Below, piece by piece: positions 34,001 through 49,000 of a stretch of DNA of 64,000 nucleotides; within the stretch, counting starts at the first letter, position 1; every line of letters starts with the position of its first letter. The translations under genes were made by a program, and so were the position numbers. This stretch comes from Yponomeuta sedellus (lineage: Eukaryota > Arthropoda > Insecta > Lepidoptera > Yponomeutidae). The notes under the pieces were generated by a model that worked only from the letters and a program-made list of their open reading frames with translations, made no database searches and was not told where the DNA came from. Where the stretch lies: contig OW203721.1 in the NCBI GenBank assembly GCA_934045075.1, positions 22,578,181 to 22,642,180 of the forward strand, written 5' to 3'.

Positions 34001-37000
34001 TGCATTGTTCAATAATATTTTCTTTCTGATTTCCTAAAATCAGCACTTTTCTGCAATGAGTCCGAATTCAAGAAACTTTTTTGTAATTCGAATAGGACTG
34101 TCTGTCTTGACGTGAAACTTGTCACTTTTGCTTTATTTTATTTTTGGTCGTCAAATTAATTTTTATTCCTAACTATACCTGAGCCAAATTCGATAACGAA
34201 TGGCGATAAACAAACCGTTGCTAGGCAACGACTTGTTTACACCTAAAAGGCAGATGTTAACAACCTTTTCTAGAAATGTTTTCATAGAAATAATAATCGT
34301 TCCTCCTACTAATGTAAAATGCTTATTTATGTTTATATGTTTATGATTTTATGGTGAAAGGCTTAACCGATTTGAATATGACATATGACAACACTGAAAT
34401 ATGAAATACAGATTTAACAAACATCTATGCGAGCCATTCCGCATGATTTTCCTAATAGAATCAAGCGCGTTTAAGCAAAAAACATACAAACTCAACTTTA
34501 TAATATTAATAAGTACTTTGATGCTACTATGAAAATGAGTAGATTGGGACCTACTGCAAATATTGCAATAAAAGAAAGTTCTTTATATATATTTTTATTC
34601 ATATGTTCACACTAATCATCACTGTCACTGGCCAAAGAGGAGGATGAATTTGCGTCTCCGGAGACTTGAATTATAAATTAATCAATGACATTATCCATTA
34701 CACCATCAAATTCGGCGTTTTCTTCTCTTCTTTAATTACGTGTTCAACACAACATTGCCACGCTGCTGGAGTAATTTTACTTATTGCCTCATCTAACAGG
34801 ACCTTTATTTATTCAGCCACTTAAAAAGTTTTATTTTTGGCAGCAACATGGCCTTTTACTTGCCCCCATAAGATTTCTATCGGATTTAATTCACAATGAT
34901 ATGGGGGCAATCTATATTTTTGTCTTGTGCCATTTTGACACACATATATTATGCTATATACTTATGCCATATACACGTATTGACAAACGACTAAACTTCA
35001 CTTGTTAGCATAAACTAAATTTCCTAAAATGTTTGTCACACCTGAATTTCATCCACGATTCTTTTTCTGTAGGGCTGTCGCGTAAAATTAATGTCGAATT
35101 TTTTATAGTTTTTCGAAATGACAAGGTAATATGCATGTTATTTGAGTGATTCTAGTTAAATATGCTGCAATAGGAATTGTTAATAAATAGCAAGTAAAAG
35201 GCTATAATCATGTAAACAATAGAAGATTTGTAAAACGTGAGTTGTGATTACCCTAAATTGGTTTGTTTACCTCTATTCTTTATCGAGTTTGGCAGAACTG
35301 TAGCTGACCCAGTTTATGAAAGGGATGAAAGGATTGTCTAAACCGACCAAAGTCGAAGTGTCACTCCCATGACTGACTCGTCATTGGCAGAAATAGTCGT
35401 CCAAATTAGGACCGATTTGAGTTGCCATTAACTAAAACAAAAAAAAAATAGCTGACGCAAAGAACTTCGTACCGCCTAACAGTTGATTCTTTATTTTTTT
35501 TTATTTTTCTCTCCGTAAGAACCATCCTCGTTCTTCAACGAATGTTATAAAAAAAGAATTAGCGAAAGATTTGCGATTTGCGCTTACCAACCCATTCAGC
35601 GATTCATTTTTATATTATAGAATAGACTAGCTGGTCCTCACGACTTCGTCTGCGCACGATTAGTATATTTTGAGTAGCTTATATTAGCGTGGCGTAGAAA
35701 AGAAGGACATCACATAACTATTTTTTGGGTCGCATTTGAAAAATATAACAGCCTGACAATATTAAGACGTTACAGTCGCACTATAATTACACAATATTGT
35801 CAACATAATTACGATAACTTAGCACTGCGCAGCCCTCAACATAGGCAGGTAGGTGACTACTGCTTATAAATATGCTCCTATAACCTGTATTTAACGATTT
35901 TTTAGGTTTTTTTACGATTTTTACGACTAGCCTAGGTACAATTTAAGGCTAGGGTACAATCATTGCAATCCAGGGATTAACTATTGTACACTGTTGTTTA
36001 GGCATGTATTCATATATACCTTTGTAATAATCTTGTATATTTGTACATCTACTTCCTTCTTTAATATATTAGTCCAGTCCATCCAAAGGTTGTCTGGAAG
36101 AGATCACTTTTAGTGATAAGGCCGCCGTTTGTACTCTTAGGTTAAGAAATATCTGTGTAATTTCCATTTTACGTACAATAAAGTGTTGTCTATCTATCTA
36201 TCTATAATTATGTATGAGTATCGCGAATCATTTAGAAATACTAATCCAGGATTAATAAAGAAGCATGAGGAAGCCTTGGTAAGGCGGAATGGAAGACATA
36301 AATTAACGAAATGTGAATTGTTTCTACCGAAACCAAAATGGTAACACATTACACAACTTCAGTGTGTCTCCTTGACAATGTGGATATGCAAAAATGCCTC
36401 CACTGAGTCATAATTGAAAAATTTATTGCTCACGACAAACACGTTTCAATATACTTACTTATTATTCACGTAACCACCACGTTCGTTTAGTGCACAGAAA
36501 AGTAACAAATATTAGATTCAATTCACGGACAAGTACCAATGACTTTGTTTTATAAGTTACTAGCTGACCCAGCGAACTTCGTACTGCCTAACAGTCGATT
36601 CTTTAATTATTTTTTTAAGAACCATCCTCGTACTACAAGGAATATTCTAAAAAAAAAATTTCGAAATCGGTTCAGCTGCTCTCGAGATTTGCGCTTACCA
36701 ACACATTCAGCGATTCATTTTTATATTATAGATGTACTTGTGAAGCAATAGAACTAGCTAAAGTTGAAGGAAAAATCGTGAAGAAATATGGGTGTCTCAG
36801 GTGTTTAAAAATCTCAGCGCTTGAAATTGGCAGTCCGCGGTGGGCACGAGAGGCCATTAAGCCCATGATATCACTCTCTCTCTCTCTCTCTCTCTGAGAG
36901 AAGGCCTGTGCCCTGCAGAGGGACGTACACGTACATATGCAACATAAAAAAAAACATGGAGCGAAAGTACGTTGAATATTGCTGATGGAACATTTTACTG

Positions 37001-40000
37001 AAAGAAGACAATATTTTAACTTAAAAAACAAGTTAAACTGCATTCATAGATTTTTAAACAATTACATGGCTGAACTGGGAATCGAACCCACTGCACAAGA
37101 TAAAAATTGCAAAATGTAGCTTTATCGTACCGAACGAAAGGCTTCATAAGTAAGGATTATTTTTTGATAAATAACATAGTGTCAGAAGTAAAAGGAAGAC
37201 CATCTTCTTCTTCTTCTTCAGGCTATGTTATGTGGTCCACTGCTGGACATAGCCCTCTCCTAATGAGCGCCACAGCGCCCTGTCTTCAGCTTGCCGCGTC
37301 CAGCATCTGCCGGCAGTTTTTCGCAGATCGTCATCCCACCTGGTCGGAGGGCGTCCTACACTATGTTGAAAGTTACGTTAAAAGGAAGACCATAATGTCA
37401 GTAAAATGTTTCATCAACAATATTCAGAGTATTATCCCTCCATGCTTTTTTTATGTAGCTTATGTAGGTACCCGTACCACTGCAGGGATGTACACGTAAG
37501 GAATTACCCATTTAGGCTACAAGATAATCGACTAGCGAAACAAATGGTAGTTATATAAACTTTGTAGTGTATTATTTATGGTTAGGTTATTGCTAAGGAT
37601 TTTTGGATTTTATTGTTTATTTTGTACACGTATAAAGACCCGTTTATTGCCACTGCTCCGACTCTCCAAGGTTTGCTGGAAAAAATCTCTTGCTAGGCCC
37701 GCCTCTGTGCATGTTTTTTCTTATGTAATGTACTGTTGAATGTTTCGTGTGCGAAAATAAATTCGCAGTAGTTCCATCATGGAACAGGGCAATAGTATTA
37801 CCGCGAATAAACCCGTGTAGGTAGCTGTAGTATTTGTATCGAACGCGTGATATACACGTATTGGAATTGTGCGATAACAAATAATGAGTGTGTGTTTCGA
37901 TAAGAGATGAACGTATTGAAATGAGCCAGAGCCCGCATACAGCAACACATTTTTACCTCTATTAGCTCTTGGCTCTTATTACGTTTTTTTGTAAACCACC
38001 AACGTATTTAGATGGACGGATGAAGTCAGCGTCGACTGTTTCGCTTGACAAGAAGCTAAGTAGAATATGCGGAGCTGACGGCCCACCTTCCCAATTCTTC
38101 CCGCGGGTGTCGTAAAAGACGACTAAGAGACACAAACTGGGGGGTGGGCAGCAGCGCCCCCTGCAGTACAATTCCACCGAACTGCGATCCCCAACCCGCA
38201 TGCCCAGCGTGGGGATTATGGGCATTACCCCCCATGATAGCACAACGTGGCGATCTATAGGGGAGGGCTATGTCCAGCAGTGGACTAGTATAGCCTGACG
38301 ATGACGGCCCACCTCCATTAGTGAAGAGGCACAGGAAGGAGGAAAGCATTAAAATATGAAAATTACTTTACTAAATTTCGCCGAAAATCCCACAAGCACC
38401 ATGCGGTTAGTTAACTGGAAGCCCTAACTCCCATTTTTTCAAGCAGAAGCAAGACACGCACGCCACCACCGACACCAATACTTGTGTGAGAAAATACGCG
38501 TTTCGCCTCCAACACGAGGCATCCTCAGGCTCACAAGTGCTCACTTGCACTTCATTTTTGGCGGAATTTAGCCAACTGTAATTTCATTATTTTGTTTACC
38601 ACATTTCACTTTTTGTCAAACTATCCTGTCCATACTCCTCGCCGCAACTAACTTCGCTTTATTTATTTATTTATTCAAGACATTTACAGAATACATATTA
38701 ATTAAATACAACCAGAAAAAGCCTTCACTTACTATACTTACCCTTAATCTCTGACTTTTGATTGCATCAAGGAAACGTCTGTTAATCTTTCAATACTTTA
38801 TAATCGTGTTTCAACATTGGTGTACATATAATGTATGTGTGCATGTATGTACTATGCCTATACAACTTATTTTATATCTTAATATAATTCAATTGAATCA
38901 TTGAGTGCCGCGCGCTGAAACGCTTGTTTGACATCAGGCGCTAATTGAAAACCAGCGCTGAGACCTCAAACCCTTAGTACACCGCTGAGCTAGCTGCCTT
39001 TTGCAGCAGCAGACACACCGCGACTATCTTCTTCTTAATGTGACTCCCCATTACTGGAGGTTGGCAGTCAGCTCTTTACAACGGTCTCTGTTCAGTGCAA
39101 TTCTGAACAGCTCCTCTGCGGTTTTAACACCGGTCCACTCTTTGATGTAGCACAGCCATGACATCCTACCGCGACTATGCCTTTATCTAATGTCTGTCTA
39201 TTTTCTTTTTGTTCTTACAACCATTTAATTATAACTGTGTGTGGGACTGTTTATGCAAATAAATGTATTTCTTCTCTTTAAATTTGCTGTATTTTTGGTC
39301 GCAATTAATGCATTTTTACTTTACTTTTTACATACTTAGTACGTATTATTATTATTATTATTATTAAATTATTTATTGTACCTGTAAAGATTGTACAATT
39401 GGCGGGCTTAATACTAAATAGTATTTAATAGTATTTACGTACACTGGTTATGCTTCTGCATCTAATTGCATTACTTAGATTTAAGATACCATGGTTGTAT
39501 TATTTTTCTGGTTGTGCAATAAGGTGTTCTCTATCTATATATCTATCTAATATAAGCTAGCGCAATCTGCCTCAAACCGTCCGTCCAGCGAGCTGGTAGT
39601 CGTCCTAGACTGTGTTCGCCAGTTCATGGTCTCCACTCGAGTACCTTCGCACTGAATCGACCATCTGTTCTTCAGCATATTATGTGACCAGCCCAATGCC
39701 ACTTCAAATTATTAATCTTCGAAGCAATGTCAGTCACCTTAGATAAGGTACGATAAGAATATTCTTTGTTGTATACCGGGGCGCATGCCATAAAAATCAC
39801 GTAAAGAGACAGAGGGCAATTGGCGACCCTAGTGCTAAAAGCAATTTCTTCCAGATAACCTCATGACGGAAAGTTGCTGAAGGAAAAGGGAGACGGGTAG
39901 TAGCTGTAAATATACTACATACTTATATAAATAACAATATATCTACATAAACAGTAACATAATATAGTTATGATAAGCATAATGTATAAGTTAAACACGG

Positions 40001-43000
40001 GCTTATCAATCGGGGGGTCATTTGTTCTAATCCCGATATGTACCAATGACTTTATTTTCTAACTTATGTACATTTGTGAAGTTATAACAGCAATACACTC
40101 GCTAACCGTGAAGGAAAACATCGCGAGGAAACCCTAATGTCTGAAATGTTAACATACCTCAGCGCTTGCTACGTACAATGGCCCAACTATAAGGCTAAGT
40201 GCGGAAATCTTAGGTCTAACTAGGGGTCTTTAGGAGTAAGTAGTCCAAAACTCACTAGTTGATAGTCTTTCCGGTGTGCAGCCACTGCTTCAGTAGATAC
40301 TCATAGTAGCTGTCGCCACGTGCGCCAAGCGTGATGGTGGCATGGGGCAGAAACTGCCCAGTGCTCGGATTAATGAATATAGGCACGAGCCCGTGTTTCT
40401 TGGGCAGCTGATGGATCTTCTCCGAGACCTGTGCCGCCGCGTCCTGGGAACAGAAGACCCGAGTTTCACAGCTAGAATTCTCAATGCTTTATTTTATTTT
40501 ATTAGAGAAAACAAACAGTTATACAAAAAACATTTGCTTAACTTAAAGTTAGTATTAAGGTTAGTTACATGTAGGAGTGGGTCGTTGTCCGATTTTTCGA
40601 CGACGAAACGCAACCGTTTTTTCTGGAACGAAAACAGGTCCTCGAAACGGTCCTCGTTCGCAACTGGTTTCATTGTATGCGAACGAGCAAAGCGCAGAGG
40701 ACGGTCAAACGAGTGCGAACGAGACGAAATCGCGAAACATCGGAAAAAATAAGTTGTTTTACACGATATTCGACTGTATACTCATAGACATAAAGATTAC
40801 TTTATTGTATCACAGACCAAAACGAACGGAACGAGCAAGGAGCCGACGAAGACGTCGCAATGATCTCATTACGTTCTAGGCTCTATTAATATAGCACTAA
40901 AGAACATATCCGCGTCAAACAATCTAAGGACTGGTCTCGCGACGAACAAACGCTGGCACTGCTTTAGAGTCGCTGGCACTGCTTTAGAATGAAACGTAAA
41001 ACGGTCCTATCGTCGCGGAACACAAAACGGTCTTATAAAACGGTTCGTCTTTGCAACGATCACGCCTAGTTACATGTATAACCAGCAGCGTTTTCTACAG
41101 TTTACAATATAAAAGTATTAGAATACAATAGGCACAGTGTGAGAAATGCATGTGTAGTAAACAAACAATTAACATGAATATCAATCATGTTAAGCTCTTT
41201 TCTAAACTAGATAAACATAAAGCAGAAAAAAAAATAAAAACAACACAAACAACCGACCGAATACATACACTCCAAAGACAAATCACATCCATCATTTAAA
41301 ATCACAGAATGGTAGATGCAACATGAGTTACAGATTTCCTAAATAAGTCCGGGGATAACATAAACAAATCAATGTGATGCAAATACTCATTATAATTGTG
41401 CAATTGATGCTACGGGCATTGTCAAGCAAAAAAAAATACAAAATTATTTATTTTAGCAAAGATTTTTCACACAGTAGATTGACATCCGGTTTCAATTTAA
41501 TAGTGCAATTAGTTTATCTGTGGCCCCACACATAAGCCGCGTTTTCACGGCCTTAGTACGCTCGGACCGAGTGCGCCATCCGAGTAAACTAATGCCTCTG
41601 ATTGGCTATTTTGGTGTTGTCACGGAAAACCGTCCCATCAGGAGCATTAGTTTACTCGGATGGCGTACTCGGTCCGAGCGTACGACCGTGAAAACCTGGC
41701 CTAAGCAAGCTTGTATCGTGGGTACCAGAAATAGATTTACAATTAAATTATTTCGCAATGGTAAGGCGGACTTATTAACAAAATTCAATGACATAAATAG
41801 CATTAGTTTAAAGCATGCAACAAGAAACTACAGCAACAACAACAAAAAGAAAAAAGATCTTTTTTAACAAAATATCGCATCACGTCACACTAATCATTTA
41901 AAGGCGAAACATTGTAAGTGCGTTTGTTTGTTACTTCTTTACGTCTAAACGGCTGGAGGGTTTTTAATAAAATTTGGTATGGAGTTAGCTGACACCCTGG
42001 CTTAACACATAGGCTACCTTTTACTGCAGAAAATATCTTATTCCCATGGGAAAATCGATAAACCGCGGGTAACACCGCGGGGCACAGTAAGTATTTAATA
42101 AAATATGCAATTTTGCGGCCAGGCGTTTCGATTTGGGCTGCTCCAATTAATTTTCAAAGCGTAAAATTTATCTTGAATCCATGAAACTGGAAGGCTCATC
42201 GACTGAGATTAGGGTCGTAGCCGATGATCCTTCATCCACGTATTTAAAAATATAATATACATGATTACCGAGATGTTAAAATCAAATATCAAAATCAAGG
42301 TAATTTATTCAATAATGTTATACTTTCTTTCATTCACTTGTGAAACAAACGTTTGATAAACTACGTTGGAAGGTCTATGAAAGTGTATGACTTTGACGTT
42401 TGACTAATTTAATGTCAATACATAATTAGGTTACATAATCGATTAGGTTACAATACATAATCACGTGGTTAAGCAACAACAGGCGCGGTCAGGTACGGGA
42501 TGGGTGAGCGTCCCGTGACTACCGCTAGTGGCATTTTTCCGAGCGCTTTCGTGCTTCGCAAGGCACGTTAAGCCGTTGGTGCCGGCTGTCATATAATGGC
42601 AGTCGTTAAGCCATGTCAGAGGCCTTATGGGCAGCTTGATAACTTCTGACAGTAAGGCCCGCCACTGTCTTACAATCCTCCACCAACCCGGACTCGGCCT
42701 CCGTGGTGGAGTATGGCCTAACCTTCCTGCGATGTAGGAAGAGACCCGTGCCCCAGCAGTGGGGACATACAAGGGTTGATAACGATAACGAACATAATTA
42801 GGACCACTCCCATTGTGAAACGTCCCAACAGAGCGTCACCTTTCCGCATCGAACCCATTATATCCGAACTTTCAGCACATGCTGAGTCGGAGCCCATTTA
42901 CTTTTGCCACACCTACGTTGGTCACTCTAAGTCCAGTACATTGCCCGGGTACATTGCCGTACCGTGAATGGCAAATTTTCTGTGTGTTTCGCTTTTCATG

Positions 43001-46000
43001 TATGCTACTGTTTTGTTTATGCTTTCCTCGTGCTGTGACTTGTAATTAGATTTCTATGGCTTCAGTATGTGTCTTATGTGAATAAATTATTTATCTATCT
43101 ATCAATAACGTAATCAGAGGGCTTCCAGATTTTTTAATTCCGCATTCCAAATTTTGCCCGAAGCCGAAAGTGCAAGAGTTTGTGAAATTCAATCGGCCCA
43201 TATAAACCCATATTTAGGGTCATCGCCTACAGCGCCCATTTTCGTTTTTTTAGGAAGTGCATCCCCATAACAATTACATAATTATACTAAATCGCTGAAA
43301 CACCGCAATTCATTCGCAATGCTGTCGTCAGCCCAAAACCGTTACCGTTGAAGCCAAAATTCTGTATGGCATCATTAATTTCGATGTGTTATCAAAACAG
43401 CAACGGAACGCACAGTAGGAAGTAGCTTCCAGTAGTTACCAGTGTTCTCCCCGATGCCGCTTAAAACATTCGCTAGTGCTGAATCAATACAATCGCATGT
43501 ACGTATCGCTACTGCATTGCTTCCGTCGCGAATTGCAAATGTGACTCAGTGACGCGTTAACGAATTTGCTATAAATTCGCAATGCGCAAGCAATTCAGTA
43601 AGAAGGTAGTATAGTTTGCTTATCAATCTGCAAAAGTGCTTTATCAGGAAGGAAGATGACAGATACATTCCCAGGATTACAGCATAAAATTAAAAGATCC
43701 TGTACCTACCCTGAATATGGGTATTTATACTCCGTTAGAAAAAGAACAATACCATTATTTCAGCACTAAATTCTCTTAGCAACACGGGAACTTAACAATC
43801 GGAGTAGATAAAATGGCAAGTCGCAGACAGTGCAGCCAACTTGAGAGAGGGTTTTCATCCACTTTTTTTCTAAGCTTGCTGGATAAATCTCTTTCCACTC
43901 TGATTGATAATCGGTATCGACACTTGTAGGTCACTGCTGGGGCACGAGTCTCTTCCTGCATCGCAGGAAGTTTAGGCCAGGGGGGCCAAGTCCGGGTTGG
44001 TGGAGGATTGTAAGACAGTGGCGGGCCTGACTGTCAGAAGTTATCAAGCCGCCCATGATATATAGATATTCTTTTATTGTTGCCAACAATTAACAAAATA
44101 CCGTGCCTACAAAACACATCACCAGAAATAACTCAATACTCTATAGTCACCTCGAAGACAGGGTTTCCAGTGGCGCGGCTGAGCTCCCGGAACTCCAGCT
44201 GCACTGTGGTCACCTCGGCTGTGGAGCTGTAATGGGACCATTCCGGTGCGTGCGCAGTCTTCGTACCAAGGTTTACATCCGAGTACGGGATTCCCGAGGG
44301 TGTTTTGAAGGCGGCCATCAAACGGTCGCCTAGGTCCTCCTGATGACAAGTTTGGATAACATTACAATAATTTTTAAAACTATTATGCAAACAATATGCA
44401 TAATATGCAAAGAAAGATAAGGCTGTGATGTTGTAAAGCGTTTTATAAATAATAAAACTGGAACGACTTCAACTGTGTCTTTTAATTATAATGCGATTTA
44501 TTCAAGGAGTCTAATCGCGATAATTTATTAGGTAAAACGTACGTACGTGTCTACCCGAGATCACGGCAACTGTAACGCTACCGAAACGTCGGGAAATAAG
44601 GTAATTACGTTTTACCTAACAAAGTTATATATTAAAAGACCCGTTTAATATATAACTATGTATGAGTATCGCGAATCATTAAGAAATACTGTTATGTGTT
44701 TTATCTATAATATAAACAGAGAACTTGGTAAAAAACAGGATAAGCAGATATAGCACAATTTATATGGCCTGGTCGAGTCAAAATAGAAGTAGTAATGCTA
44801 AAAAAATGAAGGGAAATCTTAAAAATGGGTAACGTAATTTTAAATTTTGAAAATCATAGAAAGAATAAAAGAAATATATATAAAAAAATGGTGTAAAAAA
44901 ATAGCAACCCTTTTATGTCCCCAGTGGTGGGGCACGGGTCTCTTCCTGCATCGCAGGAAGGTTAGGCCATACTCCACCACGGGGGCCAAGTTGGTACGGG
45001 TTGGTGGAGGTTTGAACCGTGGGGTGCGATGCCAGATTACCTTCCCGTGTGCCCTTCCGCTTCCGTTCCTACTGATTCATCTTGAACCAGTGGGAAGGGT
45101 AAGTGGCAAGGGCCGGTGCACCCTGGGCGCTGGTCAGTAACTTCTCTTTATGGGATCTTGCTGGTCAGCGGCGAAAAATCTGGCGGGAGGGGTCGCGTGG
45201 GCCCTGTTTCACTTTGTGGAGCGGGACCTAGGCGACCAACCGAATGAAGGACCGACTGGGGGGGGCGCCGCTGCGCGGAAGCGCGCGCGCCTCGTACCAG
45301 TCGGACCAGAGTGGCCGCCGGGACGCGGAGGGTCGGGGGACCCTCCGCCTCCATCACGGCGGGCCGGAAGGCGCCCTTGCGTGTTCCGAGGTTGCCTTCT
45401 GGCACGGAGGGGGCCCGCGCGGTCGCTCACCGCCTTCTCTGCTTTCAGAGAAGTGCTGGTGGGCGACGTGACGGGCCTCACGTGTGGGGCGTGTGGGGAC
45501 CGGGGCTTGGGCCCCCACGCGCCTCAACGAGGAGGTGCGCCGCCCTCCCCGTCTCATCGACCGGGTTGCGATGGGATGGAGGGGGCGGCGCGTTGGGGCG
45601 TATGGGGGCCAAGATCATACGCACTTGGCCCCTATGCGCTCCAACGAAGAGATGCGGCGTTTTCTAGCCCCGTCGTCGAGCACCGACGGGGCAGAAGCGC
45701 CGCCGAAGGAGTGCCCGAAAGGGCGCCCGCAGACGGGGTCGCGGAAGTGTGCGCAAGCGTCCCCGTGGCCCCGTCCTTTGCGGTGCGGAGGAACACCCCA
45801 GGAGTTTTAGTCGGTATACCGCCCTTTTCAGGGCGGGGAGTCCGACATAACCACCGTGCTCCCCCGAGCCGGTGGTACCCGTAATTGGGGTTTCTCCTGG
45901 GTGAAAAGAAAAAAAAAAAAAAAAAGGTTTGAACCGTTACAAGGCATTGTTGGTGGCATTTATATTAAGAAAGAACACCACTGCAAAAATTCCAATATGT

Positions 46001-49000
46001 TTTTGTTCTACTTGAAATGCCGAAGACGCTTTGGACAACATGTCCGTGACGTCACCGAGTTAGTAAACATAACTATGGGAAGCAAGGGCAACCTTAGAAC
46101 TGTAGCAATTTCAATATTTTTTTTATGTTCTATTTGAAACGCCGAAGAGGCTTTGGACAACATGGTCGTGACGTCACGAAGTTACTAAACAAAACTATGT
46201 GAAGTGAAGGCATTCTTAGGACATCATAGATGAAAGGGTTTTCATCAGTTTATTAAATATTAAATGTAATGGCCTATGTGAAGCCTTTGCCCAGCAGTGG
46301 GACACAGCCGTGACTATACTATTTTTATTTTAATGCACTAACCCGTGCTAACGACAATTTTAAAAACCAATTTAGAGGCTAAAAATTCCACCCATGCCGG
46401 GATTCGAACCCGCGACCTCTGGCTATACGTGCCAGCGCTCTTTCCAACTGAGCTAATGGTCGACTCACCAGCATCAGTGAAATTTCGAACTTCTTTACAC
46501 TATTCTCTGTATTATGTACAGGCAGCCAATTTCACTGATGCCGGTGAGTCGCCCATTAGCTCAGTTGGAAAGAGCGCTGGCACGGATAGCCAGAAGTCGC
46601 GGGTTCGACTCCCGGCATGGGTGAAATTTTTAGCCTCTAAATAGGTTTTTAAAGCCGTGACTAATTTTAAAAAAAAATATTGAAGTTTAGTACTTATCTC
46701 ACTAATGGCTCAAAAAATCGATATTTGTTTAGGATCTAATAGAACAATTAACAACGTAACTGCTTTTATTAAAAAAGCGTCCAATAACTGTGAACAATAC
46801 CCAAAGGAATACAGTTATTATCTGGTTGTGCGTGAAAGACACTTAATGCGTCGTATAAACCAACTTAACATAATTGAGTAAGTAAAATAGAACAACGTAC
46901 AGCTTTCTTTAGAAACATCTCATCGTGTGTAAAGTGGTAATTGGTGAGCAAGGCGCCGAGCACTCTTATGGTGACTTCAAAGAAGTTCACATCCTTATTG
47001 CGGGTAAATACGAGCTCATTTTGCACCCACTCCCTGCCCTCTTCGTACTCTGTAAAGAAAAGACAACAAATAAAACATTCGTTATAAGCATTGATCAGTA
47101 TCCATAAATAGATTTTGTCATAAGAACACCACACTATCTATTCAAATTTCAGTTACAGTAGATGACACAATACAGAAGACAAGGCTCTACTAGAAGGCAA
47201 TATTCGTGACTGCCTCATCGAGAACGGTAATATGCTTGGGCTACCAAAACATAGGTGGTGGGGTCGATTCCACTATTTAGCCACGATTTATTATTTTAAT
47301 AGCAATACCACTTGCCAACGGTGAAAATTATGCACTTTCATAGGGCGGGCCAGGCCTATGAGCTATCGCTGAGGTATCAAGTTTGTATTTAACCTGCTGT
47401 ATTAGACGGAAAACCTGGGGCCGAGTCTCTAAAATGCACAGTTGTTCAATAGAGTCATATTAGTACGGTAATAGTGGTTTCATTCACACTACAGGCAGTC
47501 TAGTAACCAATCGCATTGCAATGGTATAACCCGTCCTACTTAACTCGGCGCCTCACGCGATTCGATCTTCTTCGCGAGAGATGCCTATTTAATTTGCCCG
47601 GGTTATGCCCCTGGAATGACATTGTACTGCTATTGCTTTGTAGACTACCAAATTGAGGCAAATACCAACCATTGTCGTGCTTATATATAGGTCATCTTGA
47701 CAAACTATGTAAGTATTAGACTCTGGGTATGGGCGGAGTCTATTATGAAATAAACAATAATAAAAAGTTGTTATTAATTTACCTTCCATCAAGCCCATAA
47801 TAAATGCAGTGTCCAGTCCGTCCACAATGGTTAGCCCCAAGGAGAACCAGTCAAATGCTCCTTTGGACAATGGTTTTAAGTTGTCATGGCCCCATGCATA
47901 TTCTTTGTAACCTCTCCATGCATGCTTGAAGCTTTCTACCACGGCATACTGCCGCGCATTTGCAGGCTCTTGAAAAATAAATACATATTATATAGATGAC
48001 TGCATGCTGACTCCCTTGCTTTTAACTGGATAGGTGGGAAAATTATCTTTTAGGGTTCCATAATTATCTCAAAAGGAAAAACGAAATCTGTCGGTTAAGA
48101 CCCTTTATCTCGGAAATGCGTAGAGGTATCAAGTTGAATTTAAAACGATATACTGAAGTCTACAGCCCCTTGATAATGCGAAAAGAATCAAAGTTTGAAG
48201 TTATCGCAAAAAAAGTTAAGTCCGTTTATGCCGCAAAAAAACTTATAAATATTTCGACACCCAAGGAAATCAAAATTCATCGTTGACCTAGAACTACGAA
48301 ATTTGGCAAGTAATATCGTCTTTATATACGTACAGAGTACAGTCTAAAAGCTATACATTTAAATATTATAAAAAAAAACAAAAATTGTCTTTCTAATTCG
48401 AGAAGAGGTCGGAAAAACTGAAAGATTGATTGAAGACGTTTATTCAAACAAACATAGAATACTTGATATCCCGTTAACGCATACCCGTAGGATAATATTT
48501 TATTGTTACCATAACCTTTTTTCGAACCATAAAATACAAATTCATATCAATATATTTCAACGTAAAGAATTTACATTCTCTTTGCTGAATTTCAATGTAC
48601 AATGTAAAATGTAAGCCGCTGCCTTCGGGCCGTATTGTAAAAGAAAAAGGCAGCGGAAAAAAAACTCCACTCTGAGTATCTTTTCTCAAGACATCTTAAA
48701 CCAAATACATCAGTTGCCATATGTAAACCTAATAAGATTTCATGATTGCCATTAACAACACTAAATGCCAAACCATTAGTCAAATGTCTCACAATAGAAG
48801 GGGAAAACATGCTGCGGCCAGACACACGAACAGCACTCGTTCACGAGCATTCACACTGTAAGTTTTTGCGTTGGCATGGTAATAATAGTTCACCGGTACA
48901 GCTAGTAAGAATATACTAATAAAAACAAGCTGTGTCATTTACCTGCAAATAGAGGTTTCTCCTCGTGGATTATTTCCTCTTCTACAACCGACTCTTTGAT

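Noticed and set aside
44119..44349. Alternative frames on both strands at exon 6 of the mannosidase
   Set aside because: Only the frame coding [11 protein letters not shown] is conserved with GH47 and fits the splice phases.
45150..45884. A 244-codon gene
   Set aside because: Lies inside the duplication-bounded GC-rich retroposon; several other frames are equally open on both strands and no domain is visible.
46705..46881. 58-codon ORF on the plus strand beside exon 5
   Set aside because: Composition is protein-like ([19 protein letters not shown]) but there is no domain, no splice signal and no second copy; left unannotated.
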